From contig OV884056.1 in assembly GCA_930367215.1 (NCBI GenBank), positions 48,546,308 to 48,610,307 of the forward strand: a stretch of DNA of 64,000 nt, given 5' to 3'. The position numbers and the translations under genes are program-made. This document shows positions 32,374 through 43,173 of the stretch, one piece after another. The notes under the pieces were generated by a model that saw only the letters and a program-made list of their open reading frames with translations, was not told the origin of the DNA and did no database searches. Source of the DNA: Pollenia angustigena. Lineage: Eukaryota; Arthropoda; Insecta; Diptera; Polleniidae. Numbering within the stretch: the first letter of the stretch is position 1; every line of letters starts with the position of its first letter.

Positions 32374-33614
32374 AATATATTTGTCTTCTATTTTTCTTGT
32401 AAATCCGACCAGTTGTTTTGACAATTGACAATGTTGCTCATTATGTAAACTGTTAGTAAGGCCTTTAAGCGTTTACCATATAATCTTCTGTAGATAGAGC
32501 CTTTTGTTTTTAGCTAATAAAATCTCACATTTTGGTCGGCAAATTCCAAAACGTTTTGTAGACATTTGTGTTGATGCAATACAACAGAATCAATGAAAAA
32601 GTTGATATTTAGCTTTTGGTTTGCTATGGCCTTTTGCGTTTTAGATAACGATTTTTAGTTTTGGTTGGTTTTAGTTTAATATTATAAATAATTGAGGCAA
32701 ATAATATTTGAAGTAAAACCCCACTTAAAGTTACGAAACAAAAGATTTATTCACAATTTTAATTGGAGTAGAACTAAATTATTTCATCGAGTTTTGCTCT
32801 CATACTGCGCACCAGAAAATAAAGTAGTCCTTACTATAAAAAATAAAAAATTGGGTGCTACAAAAGGCTATCTTTTCCGTGTGAACCGTTTTTAATATTC
32901 ATCTTATACCCATCGCCATTTGTGCCATATGCTACCAGGATACACCATTATCTTGCAGTTCTCTCTCAGTGTGGCATCTCCACGTTTTGGCAGGCTTGTC
33001 TGGTCTCCTGGAACCTTGGAGATTGAATTCGACAGCTTGTTAAATTATATCGTCTAAAGTTTTGTTAAAATATTTTTTTAAGGAAAATCCATTTTCATAA
33101 TTAAAACTACAACTAAATTATTTTATTTTTCTTAAATCAATAAAATATTTTTACGTAAAAAAGAAAACACTATAAAAATCTACATTTATTAGAAAGTGTT
33201 ACATAAAATTCTTAAAAAAAGAGTCTGATAAATTTGTTTAAGCTCTTGCAACGTTAAATCAAATAATACAGCATACTTTTAGGTAATAATTACAAGTTAC
33301 AAAAATTTACTTTATCTAACTTTAATTAACAGTTTAAATTAACATTATTTTATTAAATTTACTTTAATTTTAATAAGATTAAACATACATAAATTTGAAA
33401 TTTCTCTTTTCTTTTGAAAAAGAAAAAGTAATAAATAAAACTTAAATAAACCACTGTTTTCTATTTACATCAGGTTCTGTATGTAGATTTGGTTGTTATT
33501 TAAAATATACTTCTTATTTCTATGTCATTTTATTTATTTTTTGCTTCCCAGCAACGACAACGGCCTGGATATCGGTAAAAACTTTGGTGGCATTTGCATC
33601 AACGGCAGCAACTT
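32374..33614 (-). other. 3' flank and likely 3' UTR of the receptor gene
   Basis: The receptor stop codon is at 33615-33617 on the minus strand, so the 3' UTR runs toward lower coordinates. Minus-strand AATAAA signals occur (plus-strand TTTATT near 33530, 33350 and 33125), but I cannot say which is used. A block at about 32930-33045 is richer in G+C (CTCAGTGTGGCATCTCCACG, GGCTTGTCTGGTCTCCTGGA) and remains unexplained. Confidence 0.4.
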
Positions 33615-34526
33615 TTATCCTCTAAACATGGCCATGTGATTGGCGGGTGACTTTTGCTTGCAAATTCGTTTACATGTCAACCGCCAGAAAGCCGTACGAA
33701 AATCCGGATTGTAAAATGCATAGATAAATGGATTGATGGCACAATTCACCCAGCCAACCCAAGTAAGAAATGACATAAGGCCTTCTGAAACAGCAGAAGG
33801 CGGTAGAAATGGTATCAGTAGGTAATAGACAAAGAACGGCAGCCAGCAGGCAATGAAACCACCCATGACCATAGTTAAAGTTTTAGCAGTTTTTGTATCA
33901 CGTTTTGTTGTTGATACCCGCATTGGTACACGATGGTGATGGTGGTGGTGATGATGATGTTGGTGGTGATGCTGTTGATGGTGGTGCGGATGATGTCCTG
34001 CTGGTTGTACATAATTCAAGTGCTGTTGTTGTCCGTTTGTGGCATATTTGCCAATTTGGGACATGGCCTGTGCCAAACATGTTTCCGAAAAGGATGTACG
34101 ACTGTCCGTACAATGCAGCTGTTGCAGTGGCACGGCAGAACCCCTCTGTCCCAGAGCATCTCCTATGGCAAATGTAACATTTGTTGTTGTTGCAGCTGTT
34201 GGTGTACATGTACCATCACCGTATCTGCAATTAATCGATGTACATGTTGCCACAGGTGGTAATACTGATGATTGTATTGAAAGTCGTGGAATCTCTACCA
34301 GTTCATAAAATGATGCTTGATGCTTTAAACTATTTTGATCGATGAAGTTTTTGTTGCATTTACTACATTTTAAACTGTTGGTTTTGCTGGTGCCAGCACT
34401 GGCACTGCAGTCGACAGTCCAGCGCGTCTTAAAGGAAGGAAATTTTTGTGGGCCACATTGAAAATGCTCCGATTCGGAGAGGAAATTATCGCAATCGATT
34501 TCGTGGTCTGCCGTGCGTTCAGAGTT
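33615..34526 (-). CDS. Biogenic-amine receptor, last exon (loop 3, TM6, TM7, C-tail)
   Basis: This 303-codon terminal exon starts after an acceptor (TTTTCTTTCAG, AG at 34527-34528) in phase 0, matching the previous exon. It opens NSERTADHEIDCDNFLSESE and gives most of a very long intracellular loop 3. Near codons 178-198 of the exon is a His-rich run (GHHPHHHQQHHHQ followed by nine His). TM6 reads KTLTMVMGGFIACWLPFFVY with the class A CWLPFF motif. TM7 reads LTWVGWVNCAINPFIYAFYN with NPxxY. Helix 8 (DFRTAFWRLTCKRICKQK) has Cys residues that could be palmitoylated, and the tail ends NHMAMFRG and a TAA. The family signals through G proteins at the plasma membrane. The octopamine-alpha2 or tyramine-receptor group fits best, and I cannot separate them without alignment. 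Overlapping ORFs in other frames here are shadows. Confidence 0.93.
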   Translation of the reverse strand, partial: NSERTADHEIDCDNFLSESEHFQCGPQKFPSFKTRWTVDCSASAGTSKTNSLKCSKCNKNFIDQNSLKHQASFYELVEIPRLSIQSSVLPPVATCTSINCRYGDGTCTPTAATTTNVTFAIGDALGQRGSAVPLQQLHCTDSRTSFSETCLAQAMSQIGKYATNGQQQHLNYVQPAGHHPHHHQQHHHQHHHHHHHHHRVPMRVSTTKRDTKTAKTLTMVMGGFIACWLPFFVYYLLIPFLPPSAVSEGLMSFLTWVGWVNCAINPFIYAFYNPDFRTAFWRLTCKRICKQKSPANHMAMFRG

Positions 34527-35296
34527 CTGAAAGAAAATTAAAAATTAACATATTGAAGACAATTAAACAAACAAAATTTAAATTATTTTTTTTTTTTTTT
34601 TTTTTTTTTTTTGAAGTTTTAGCAATGCACGTTACAGAATTGCATTCAATCAACTTTATAGATATTAACCCTTAAATACCTGAAATTAAAATATGCAGTT
34701 TGCAATTTATTTGTCTTTTCGCATAAAAGTTCTGACTAAAATGATTTCTTCTTCCACACTATCTCATTCGTTCAATTCAATTGGTAACGATATACCGAGA
34801 ATTTTATACTCATCTCAAATTTTTTCATCGTAACAGTGTAAAGTTAATAGGTTTTGTTCAATACTATTTCTTTATCTTGGTTGTTTAAGGGTAAAGCGAT
34901 AGAGACTTAGCTTTAGCAAATTACAGAATACGGCTGCTGGTCTAATTAAAAAATTGTTTAGGCAAAAATTAAAGGCACTCTAACTTGTTCAGTGAAACAT
35001 GTAAGTTCGCGTTTTGATTAAAAAGACTAATAGAAAATTTTTTTGATTAAAAGTTCTTATTAAGATTTCGAGCTTTTTATATTCTGTTAAATTAAATTTT
35101 CATTAGCATTTTTTAAATTGAACAAACGTTTAATTAAAAATTTTTATCGAAAGGCAATATTATAATTTGGTCCATTTTCAACTGCGATACTGGCATTAAG
35201 AAAAGTTTAAAACATTTTATTAATTATACATTTATATTTTTGTTTTATGTGTGTGTTTAATTGTACTGTGTGTATTGTTTAAAACCACATTTAAAT

Positions 35297-36555
35297 TAAA
35301 CAAGTAAGAGTGCTATATTCTGCTGTGCCGAATCTTATATACCCTTCACCATTGTGCGAGTAGAATAGAGAGCAACTAAATAATTTTTACATATACATAT
35401 ACATACATATTTACAATACTTACAACTTCATTATAAATGAAATTTAAAAAGCGATAACTGGTAAATATTGTTTTTAAATCATTTTTAATTTCTATTTGTT
35501 AAAATTATTTCGTTAAATATATGAAATAATAAAGAAGGGTGATAACGAAAATCATATTGGCCATTATGCTAGTATATGTAAACAAATACGAAGGGGGGGT
35601 GAGGGGGGGAAGAAGAGACGACAACCGGATAACCGCTGTGCATAAGGACCCAGAATATATATATACTTTATAGGGTGTAGGCCCTTCGGTGAAGGGTATA
35701 AAAAACAATCTTAATTATAAAAAAGAGTAATTTTTGGGATTTCAGTATTTTGGTCATTACTCTGCTATTTCTTAACCGATTTGACAGATTTATATACTGA
35801 CGTGTTAAAGAAGAAATTTGCCAGTTATTTTGGCTATAAAACGTGGACTCGGGATGATCTATGGTTCCTGAAAATGGGTATTTTTCAAAAAAAAAAATTA
35901 ATATTTTGGTCATAACTTTTTCGTATCTGAACCGATTTTCCCGAGTTTTTAAGAAAATATTTTCTATTAAAAATTTCCGATCTTCTGATATATAAGGCGT
36001 AACCATAAGTCATATTACAGTCAAAAATTCAGGTTTTTATAAAATTTTTAATACTTTTTGTATGAGAGGTACCACGCCTACTTCTCCAATCCCGCCCACA
36101 TTTTGTAGGATGGTGTATATTTATAACCTAAATATTTGTACCTAATTTTAAAGCTTTGGCTCGTGCCGTTCTCAAGATATACAGAAAAAAGTAATAGAAA
36201 TACAACAACCACAAGGGATTTTTTGGAAAAATTAGAGGCAGTCGTGGTTTTTTGGTCATATCTCAGCCATTGTTGGACCGATCTGGCTGAATTTCAATAG
36301 CAAGAAATGGTGGACTATATGTGACATAAATGTAAAACAAAAGAGCCGCTATCATGTCTGGAGTCTCCGGAAAACACATATCAAACGTAAGACGGACAGA
36401 CGTACGGACGGATGGATATCGTTAAATCAACTTCTCTCCTCATAAGGACCCAGACTTGAATATACTTTATAGGGTCTAAGATCAATATTGTAGAAATTAC
36501 AAACGGAATGACAAACTTATATATACCCTTTTCCACCTGTGGTGAAGGGTATAAA
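35297..36555 (+). repeat. Dispersed repeat with TATACCCTTCACC ends, 1.26 kb
   Basis: It starts AACAAGTAAGAGTGCTATAT, then GCTGTGCCGAATCTTATATA and CCCTTCACC. It ends TTCCACCTGTGGTGAAGGGT, ATAAAA. Internal blocks include a G-rich run at 35587-35610, CCGATTTTCCCGAGTTTTTA, and GACGGATGGATATCGTTAAA. An inverted relative is at 61943-62995 and a diverged one at 26826-28626. The two ends are themselves inverted (CCCTTCACC against GGTGAAGGG). No protein is recognisable. Confidence 0.65.
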
Positions 36556-37097
36556 AATGGAAATGTAAATACAAATTCAAGATTTTATATTTCAATAAAA
36601 ATAATCCCTGAAGAGGTAGGAAAACAGCCTATGAAACGTCGGAGGAAAATATGAAATAAATCTTTTATTTACATATAGGAAATAATTAGACCTTGAAAGC
36701 CTGTTTGGAAAATCCCAAAAAACATTAATATTGTAGAAAAAGGTCGATAAATATAAAAAAAAAACATAAAATTGTATTTAATTAAACTTTTATATGAAAC
36801 CGCTTTGCTCTCGTCCATTCAAATTCGTGGCCATTTAATGAAACACTTGTTTTGCAGTACTTAAGTGTTGTGTATGCCTTCTCTCTTTCTTCTACTTCCT
36901 CCCAATAACAAACTCACAAAAACACGAAACAAAGTACAATTTTATATTCGCCTTTCCCCTTTCATCATCAAACTCAAATGTTTTGCAGCAAATGCTTTAT
37001 ATATGATTATATAAATTTTTCATCTTTTAACTTTTTTTTAAGTAAAATTTTAAACTTAAAAACAATATTGACCAAAAAGTTTTTGATTAAATTTCAT

Positions 37098-37299
37098 CAG
37101 CGTGTTAAAAACTGCATTCAAAATACAAAAACCGCCACTTCTTCATTTGTCATTGCCAGAAAAAACTGTTGCTTTTACTTCTAATTCATTAAATGTAAAC
37201 AGTCGCTGTGAAAACAACTCAAAAAGCGAAAAGTTGTACCCAAATTTTCGTTTTTTGCTCGACAGTTTTTGGTTTAGACTGCAGTTTTTTTAAATCCTG
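37098..37299. mobile_element. Small TIR element (copy 1)
   Basis: Left AGCGTGTTAAAAACTGCATT and right AGGATTTAAAAAAACTGCAG (minus strand) are inverted. The interior has AAAAAGCGAAAAGTTGTACC, TTTTCGTTTTTTGCTCGACA and TCATTTGTCATTGCCAG. Copy 2 at 42606-42835 is in the opposite orientation and shares all these blocks. The element is about 200-230 bp and non-coding. Confidence 0.65.
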
Positions 37300-37686
37300 C
37301 TTTTCATCACCAAATTCTCAATTAAACAAAATTTTAATAAAAATTTTTCCGATAAAATAATTTTTTTTTTGTATAAAAAAAATTTTTGATTGAATAAATT
37401 TTAAATCAAACTATTTTTATGTATTCAGATTTGTATTGCTGGATTAATTATAAATTTACTTCGTGCTTTTGTGTTGCCTCTCCTTAATCCTTTTAAATAA
37501 AAAGACATTATTATATTTGCTTGATCTATATATTTCGAACAAAAAGTTCATCTTCAGGATTTATACCAATTACAATAATAAGTCTTATTAATTAATATAC
37601 ATAAGTATTATAAGAAATTATTAACAATTTGAAAATTTACCTTATTTATATATAATTGAGGAATGATTACACAGGCCAACACTCAA

Positions 37687-38220
37687 TTTGCTTCTTTGAA
37701 TTTATCAACTGATTCTAGTTAATTTGGGTGCGCTGAATTCAAAACTGTAAACAGTTTGTCTCTATCAGCTCTAGTTTCCATGATATAACTTTATATACCC
37801 TCCACTTATGACCTCCAATTACCCAAATTTTTTTTTCAAAATTTTTTTTTTTTTATCAAAATTTTTTATTTACTGTTATAGTTATTGCCAAAAAAAAAAA
37901 AAACTCCCAAATTTTTTTAAGTATTTTTTTTTTATTTTATTAAATCTGTATAAAACAGTTTTACTTCTTTTTATTTTTTTAAATTCCTATAGAAAAGTTT
38001 TACTTTCTAAATACTTAAAAAAATTTGGGAGTTTTTTTTTTTTTTGGCAACAGTAAATAAAAAATTTTGATAAAAAAAAAAAAAAAAATTTGGGTAATTG
38101 GTGTATTTGGAGGTCATAAGTGGATATCATCAAAAGAGCTGATAGAGACAAACTGATTACAGTTTCGAATTCAGCGCACCCAAATTAACTAGAATCAGTT
38201 GATAAATTCAAAGAAGCAAA
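37687..38220. repeat. 534-bp near-perfect palindrome
   Basis: Arms start TTTGCTTCTTTGAATTTATC at 37687 and end in the reverse complement at 38220, meeting near 37953 with almost no loop. Shared blocks include ATTCTAGTTAATTTGGGTGC, GTCTCTATCAGCTCT, CACTTATGACCTCCA, and long A/T runs. The arms differ at scattered positions (AAAACTGTAAACAGTTTG against CAAACTGATTACAGTTTC), so this is not a simple assembly foldback. The ORF at 37808-38056 is only a reading of T-rich arm sequence. Confidence 0.85.
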
Positions 38221-38377
38221 AATATTTTTTAATTTTGTCGGGCTGTGTTATTCGAAACTACATTGAAATAAAATTTATGAATTTTTCAAAATTACATTTA
38301 AATCAAATAAACCTACGTTGAAACATATATACTATATTACCTTTTTAAAGGAGTTATTAAATTACAATATGCATTAA

Positions 38378-38840
38378 CTAGATGACCCGTGCGAATATTT
38401 CGCACCGTTAGTTGTCATTTTTGTAACATAAAATGAAAATAATTAATAGAAATTTTAGTAACTACAATACATTTTAAAACATAATTTTTATCAATGAAAA
38501 TATTAATTTTTAAATATCTTATTATTTTTCGTCATTAGTGTTTGAAATAAGTTTTAAAATGAGATATCATTCATTAAATTTGATGCGGTGGCATGGGAGA
38601 TATTTGCAACCGACAAAAAAAAGTGCTTTAGAAATAATATATACTAGATGACCCGTGCGAATATTTCGCACCGTAATTTTTATCAATGAAAATATAAATT
38701 TTTCAATTTCTAATTATTTTTCGTCATTAGTGTTAGAAATAAGCTTTAAAATGAGATATCATTCATTAAATTTGATGCGGTGGTATGGGAGATATTTGCA
38801 ACCGACAAAAAAAAGTGCTTTAGAAATAATATATATGATG
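38378..38840 (-). mobile_element. Two tandem Helitron-like 3' ends
   Basis: Two tandem copies of about 266 and 200 bp begin CTAGATGACCCGTGCGAATA at 38378 and 38644. Read on the minus strand each ends with a perfect hairpin, GTGCGAAATATTCGCAC (plus-strand 38389-38405 and 38655-38671). Seven to eleven bases, GGGTCATCTAG, then T follow, as at Helitron 3' ends. The interiors share TTCGTCATTAGTGTT and GAGATATCATTCATTAAATT. The second copy overlaps the end of the Penelope-like ORF. The repeat could therefore instead be a tandem 3' end of that element. Confidence 0.6.
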
Positions 38841-39480
38841 ATATAATCTTTTTTATCACTCTTGTAATTACATGCATTTTGCTCATACCTAACAATTTGA
38901 TTTACTTCATGAACTTGTAGTTTAAATTTATTTTGTTCTTGTTTTAGAATTGTTGCGTTATTAAAATCGAACTCATGCTTGTTTGATCTAGCATGTTTAG
39001 CTAGCACTGATAAATTATTTTTTTCGTTTAAACTTTTACAATCATTTTCATGTTGTTTTAATCTTTTTATTAATTTTTGAGTAGTTTCCCCAATATAAAC
39101 TACATTACAATCTTTACAGTTGATTTTATATACCACATCAGATTTTTGTCCAATTTTAAGTTTATATTTGAGGTTTTCCAAAATTTTTTTGTTATTTTCT
39201 TTAATGGATGGCTTCATAGCAAGTTTAACATTGGGGGTAAAATATTTACATGCTTTAGATAAATTTTCTGTTAAAACCGGAACATAAGCTTATAATGCAA
39301 AATTATCTGGCGATGATGATGTTTCATTATTGGTTTGTATATTATCCTCATTGATGGATAGACATGTGTAACTAATTTCTGTTGCATTCAAATTACTATT
39401 ATTACCTATACGTTTTTGTCGTCGAACAGCGTTTATTAGACGATTAATAAAACTATTCACAGTTTGCTTATGGTGTACGC
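38759..39480 (-). pseudogene. Penelope-like retroelement, GIY-YIG endonuclease relic
   Basis: The minus-strand ORF 38759-39217 reads KSDVVYKINCKDCNVVYIGE, TTQKLIKRLKQHENDC, LAKHARSNKHEFDFNNA. This matches the GIY-YIG nuclease domain at the C-terminus of Penelope-like elements (VYKI.C..C...YIGET..L..R...H.....). The frame extends upstream as YVPVLTENLSKACKYFTPNV, separated by one stop codon from SFINRLINAVRRQKRIGNNS and a Ser/Asn-rich linker reaching about 39460. The reverse-transcriptase part is missing. The expected first half of the nuclease motif is VYK/YIG, and the catalytic Arg (RLKQH) is kept. It is 5'-truncated, with its tail beside the tandem hairpin repeats. Confidence 0.88.
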
Positions 39481-40170
39481 ACCGTTAACTTTTTTGGTGC
39501 TTTTTGGAACAGATAACTCTATAAAATGCTACATGGTTGCATGGTAGAATGCATTTAAAATTAGGAATTCCTTAGCAACTGACGTTTTGGAACGCTCCCT
39601 TTATTATTTTAATTATTACAACTTCATTTGCTTCATTTGCATGCTTGTTTCTTCAAATCTTATTTATTGGCGTCTTTTATTTAATTGAGGCCACTGGTAC
39701 TTTTCCCCTTAAGATTTATAAAACATGTAGCAAAATATGAATAATAACGTTTAAGTTATTCAATAAAAAGCTATAAATAATATTTAATTTAATCATCCGA
39801 CGTTGTGATAAAAAATTCTCCCCTACATTCAGTTTTTTATGAGCTTCAACTTAAACAACTAAAAAAAAATACTAATTTTTATATTTAAATATTAAATTAA
39901 TAAAATCACTAGCAAGTTTGTATACAGTACAAAATAAAGCAGCTCTTCAATAAAAAAGTTACTGTAAAAAAATTACTGGAGTCTCTTTCAGCTACCAGCA
40001 TTTTATCACCAGCATTCACACATCACCACCATAAAGAACCGTAATTTACAAACACCCATTGCCCATAAATTGCACCATACAATGCCAAACAAAAACATCA
40101 TTATTATCCAATATTTATCACCAACGCCATAACTATGACAACAACAACAAAGACAAAATAAAGAACTTAC

Positions 40171-40348
40171 CGCATCACGAACAATCCTTTGACGACGGGA
40201 TGTCAAAACGTAACCAATTTTTAAATAAACGTAAAGCATCACAGCCAGTGGTATAAAAAAGGAACCCATTGCTGAGAAGACTACGTATCCTTTATTCTGA
40301 TTATAACGGCAAACAGTGTATCCTTCTTCACGGCGACCAGGTTCATAC
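40171..40348 (-). CDS. Biogenic-amine receptor, exon with ECL2, TM5 and start of loop 3
   Basis: This 178-bp internal exon has its acceptor AG at 40349-40350 after a T-rich tract and its donor GTAAGT at 40170 downward. The first base completes the TGG codon from the previous exon. It then reads YEPGRREEGYTVCRYNQNKG, YVVFSAMGSFFIPLAVMLYV, YLKIGYVLTSRRQRIVRDA. The Cys of YTVC is the ECL2 cysteine that pairs with the top of TM3 in class A receptors. The two Ser residues of SAMGSFFIP sit at positions 5.42 and 5.46 relative to the conserved Pro. In amine receptors these contact phenol or catechol hydroxyls, which suits octopamine or tyramine. The exon ends at phase 0. Confidence 0.95.
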
Positions 40349-40828
40349 CTAGAAAAAAAATTGAGGAATGAAAATGATTAAGAATAACAAAATAAAGAGT
40401 GAATGTGAATTGCAGTAAAATAGAAAGAAGTGTTTTCTTCACACAAACACATTTATGAAAAACTTTTTAAACATTTTATAACGGAATGTCTTTCCGTTTT
40501 TATAAACACTATAATTAGGGTGGCTCCGGAAACTATGCTACTAATAGTAAGCTTTCTGGATAACAGACATTTAAAATGCGTCACAGTTTCTGAACTATTA
40601 AATCGCATTAATGGCGTTTTTTTTTTTTGTTTTTCAAAAGTGGGCGTTATATTGGACCTTTGTTAAGTTATAGTCGGATGGTAAAATAATTTATAGTCAT
40701 ATCAAAAAAGCTTATGCCAACATTTTTGGTGTCTTGTAAATACAGGGAATAAATGTTTTTGTTACGTTGCGCCCGACTAAGTGGGCGGGTAAAAATGCTG
40801 TTTTTCTACAATAACAATATATATTAGA

Positions 40829-42567
40829 CCGGGTCGACCTCCATACAAAAAAAAAATTGTGCCAGTCACCCCCTTGAATGAAAGATATGTCAATGAAGTT
40901 TATAAAACAGGAAAAAATTTTTTTTGCCACGCCCTAAAATATAAAACTCTTGGTTTTTTATATGTAGCGTTGCCATTTAAAGTCCGATCACATCATATCG
41001 CATATCCTTGTTCATGGCTTCATAGTGGCTTCATTTTTGTCTTTGGTGACTTTTTAATCCGACCTGAAATTCTGGGCGCCACTTATGCCATCTCGGATCC
41101 TACCCCCAAACGTCCAATTTTTTTGAAGGTCCAAGAAAGTTCTTATAAAACTACTTAAGCCCCTTTTTTCTTTTTCATATCAATACTACATTAAACCAAG
41201 TAGAAGCCAATAAATTGTCAATGGCTAGAATGTGCCTTTATTTTCATATTTAGTGCTTTTTTAAACTAACTTAAAATTATAGATGGCAATTATGATATCT
41301 CGGATCCTTCCCCTCTGATGTCTAATTTTTTCAGGTGCTATGAAAGTCCCTCTAAAACTTAGTGTATCTAGCTTTTAATATACTCGCCATGCTCCAATTT
41401 GAGTCACCTTGAGTCTAACTAAGATTTATATACACCGACTGCCCAATTTATAATTTTTCGCATATATGTTTTGAGGCATTCATTTTTATACATTTAAATT
41501 ATTTTGTATTTTTCATTTTTAGAATTCTGCAGTTTCTTTATATTTTTTTAGTTCTTGTTTTAACTCTGTATCATGGTCTCATATTTAACATTATGTTTGC
41601 TTTTACAAATGTCTTAATTAAGATTTTTAATTTGTAGTATTTAAATAAATAAAAAAATACGGAAAAACAGTGCCAGAGTTTCACAGTCCAGCAAAAAAAA
41701 AAATGTTCCGAAAAATGGCAAAAAATATCAAAACTGGCAAAAAAATCGCTAGTAGTTCAGATGGAGAAAGCTTGTCAGTAAATTCATCCGTCCCACTTTC
41801 ATTAAAATATGACTAGTACACTTGCAAACACCGCTAAGTTAAAAAAAACCAAAGCCTAAGAAACCGTTTTTAAAAATTGAAATGCCAAGCCATAGAGAGT
41901 GGTTTTCAGGATTATTGAATAATTAACCAAAAATTACGCGTAACTTACAGAGTTTTGTACGAGATTGATAATGGCTTAGGGAGCCATTTAAAAAAAATAA
42001 AATGGAGGCTTTTACAGAATTTTTATTTTGATATATGTCTAAAACAAAATGGGCTGTAATTAAGGGCGTGGAAAAATTTTTTTTTTGAAGTTCTTGAAAC
42101 TTAATAAATATACCTTTTATCCTAGGGCGTGACTGATGAAAATTTTTTTGGTTTGTATTGGCTTCTAATTGGTTTAATGTAGTATGTATGTGAAAAGAAA
42201 AACGGGGCTTAATTTGGAGGCGTGTCATAAAAGCGAGAATATTAAAATCTATACATACGTAGTTTTATAAGGACTTTCTTGGACCGTCAAAAAAATTGGA
42301 CATTTGGGAGAGGGATCCGAGATGGCATAAGTGGCGCCCAGAATTTCAGGTCGGATTAAAAAGTCACCAAAGACAAAAATGAAGCCACTATCAAGCCATG
42401 AACAATGATATGATGAGATCGGACTTTAAATGGCAGCGTTACATATAAAAAACCAAAAGTGCTGTATTTTGGGGCATGGCAAAAAAAAATTTTTCCTGTT
42501 TTAGAAACTTCATTGACATATCTTTCATTCTAAGGGGTGACTGGCACAACTTTTTTTTTCGACCCAC
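40829..42567. mobile_element. Long-TIR (foldback-like) element, 1.74 kb
   Basis: Arms of about 330-400 bp lie at 40829-41230 and 42125-42567 in opposite orientation. Shared blocks are TTGTGCCAGTCACC, AAGATATGTCAATGAAGTTT, TCCGACCTGAAATTCTGGGC, GCCACTTATGCCATCTCGGA and CCAATTTTTTTGA. Outer ends share GGGTCGA (40831-40837 against 42559-42565). Internally diverged repeats of the same blocks occur at 41280-41360. No transposase ORF exists. Orientation rules out LTRs. Confidence 0.8.
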
Positions 42568-42605
42568 CTTAATTAAGAGGTTGGTCCACATTTGGGTTTC
42601 TAACT

Positions 42606-42835
42606 AGGGTTTAAAAAAAACTCCAGTCGAAACCAAAAACTGTCGAACAAAAAACGAAAATTTGTATACAACTTTTCGCTTTTTGAGCTGTTTTGACAGC
42701 GACAGTTTACATTTTTTATATCAGAAGTAAGACTAACAATTTTTTTTTTTTTTTTTTTGTTCAATGACAAATGTTGAAGTGGAAGAAATAACAGTTTTTC
42801 TACTTTGACAGCAGTTTTTCAGTTTTTTTAACGCT
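42606..42835. mobile_element. Small TIR element (copy 2)
   Basis: Left AGGGTTTAAAAAAAACTCCA and right AGCGTTAAAAAAACTGAAAA (minus strand) are inverted. The interior blocks (TCGAACAAAAAACGAAAATT, CAACTTTTCGCTTTTTGAGC) match 37098-37299 in reverse. The two copies could pair within receptor transcripts. Confidence 0.65.
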
Positions 42836-43173
42836 GGTACTTATTCATTCCATATAAATAAGTACCATCCTAATGTTTACAATTTGTATTTCAACTACAA
42901 GGTAAACTGCCTGTCCCTTTCAAAAAAAAAAAAAAACTGAAAACTTTTTGTTTCAGTTAAATTCCTTTAACAATTTATTTATTTAATTTTTTTTTTGTTC
43001 TTTGTCAATTTTTCCAACTAAAAAACTTCCACCTACAAGTTTTATTTATGGTATTTAAGTTATAAACATGTGTGAGAATTGTTATTATTATTATTTTTTT
43101 ATTTTCCTGGCACTACTAACACACATTAAATTTATTTAGCTAAAAATGCACACCGTGCTATAGCACAATAAAC

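Larger units (their letters stand above)
34527..40170 (-). other. Receptor intron between the TM5 exon and the last exon (5.6 kb)
   Basis: The donor is GTAAGT at 40170 downward and the acceptor is CAG at 34527-34529 on the minus strand. Contents are listed separately: a T-run at 34586-34612, a dispersed repeat, a MITE, a 534-bp palindrome, Helitron-like ends and a Penelope-like relic. The stretches 34613-35296, 36556-37097 and 39481-40170 hold nothing I recognise. Confidence 0.9.

Noticed and set aside
33893..34308. Three overlapping ORFs (both strands) across the receptor's last exon
   Set aside because: They are other-frame readings of the His-repeat and loop 3 coding sequence. The receptor frame is supported by TM motifs and splice phase.
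37808..38056. 82-codon ORF rich in Phe and Lys
   Set aside because: It is a reading of T- and A-runs in the two arms of the 534-bp palindrome.
38378..38700. Hammerhead ribozyme expected of Penelope-like elements
   Set aside because: I looked for CTGATGA plus stem II plus GAAA on both strands. Only CTAGATGA and scattered GAAA occur, without the right core.
40829..42567. LTR retrotransposon
   Set aside because: The long terminal blocks are inverted, not direct, and there is no gag or pol between them.
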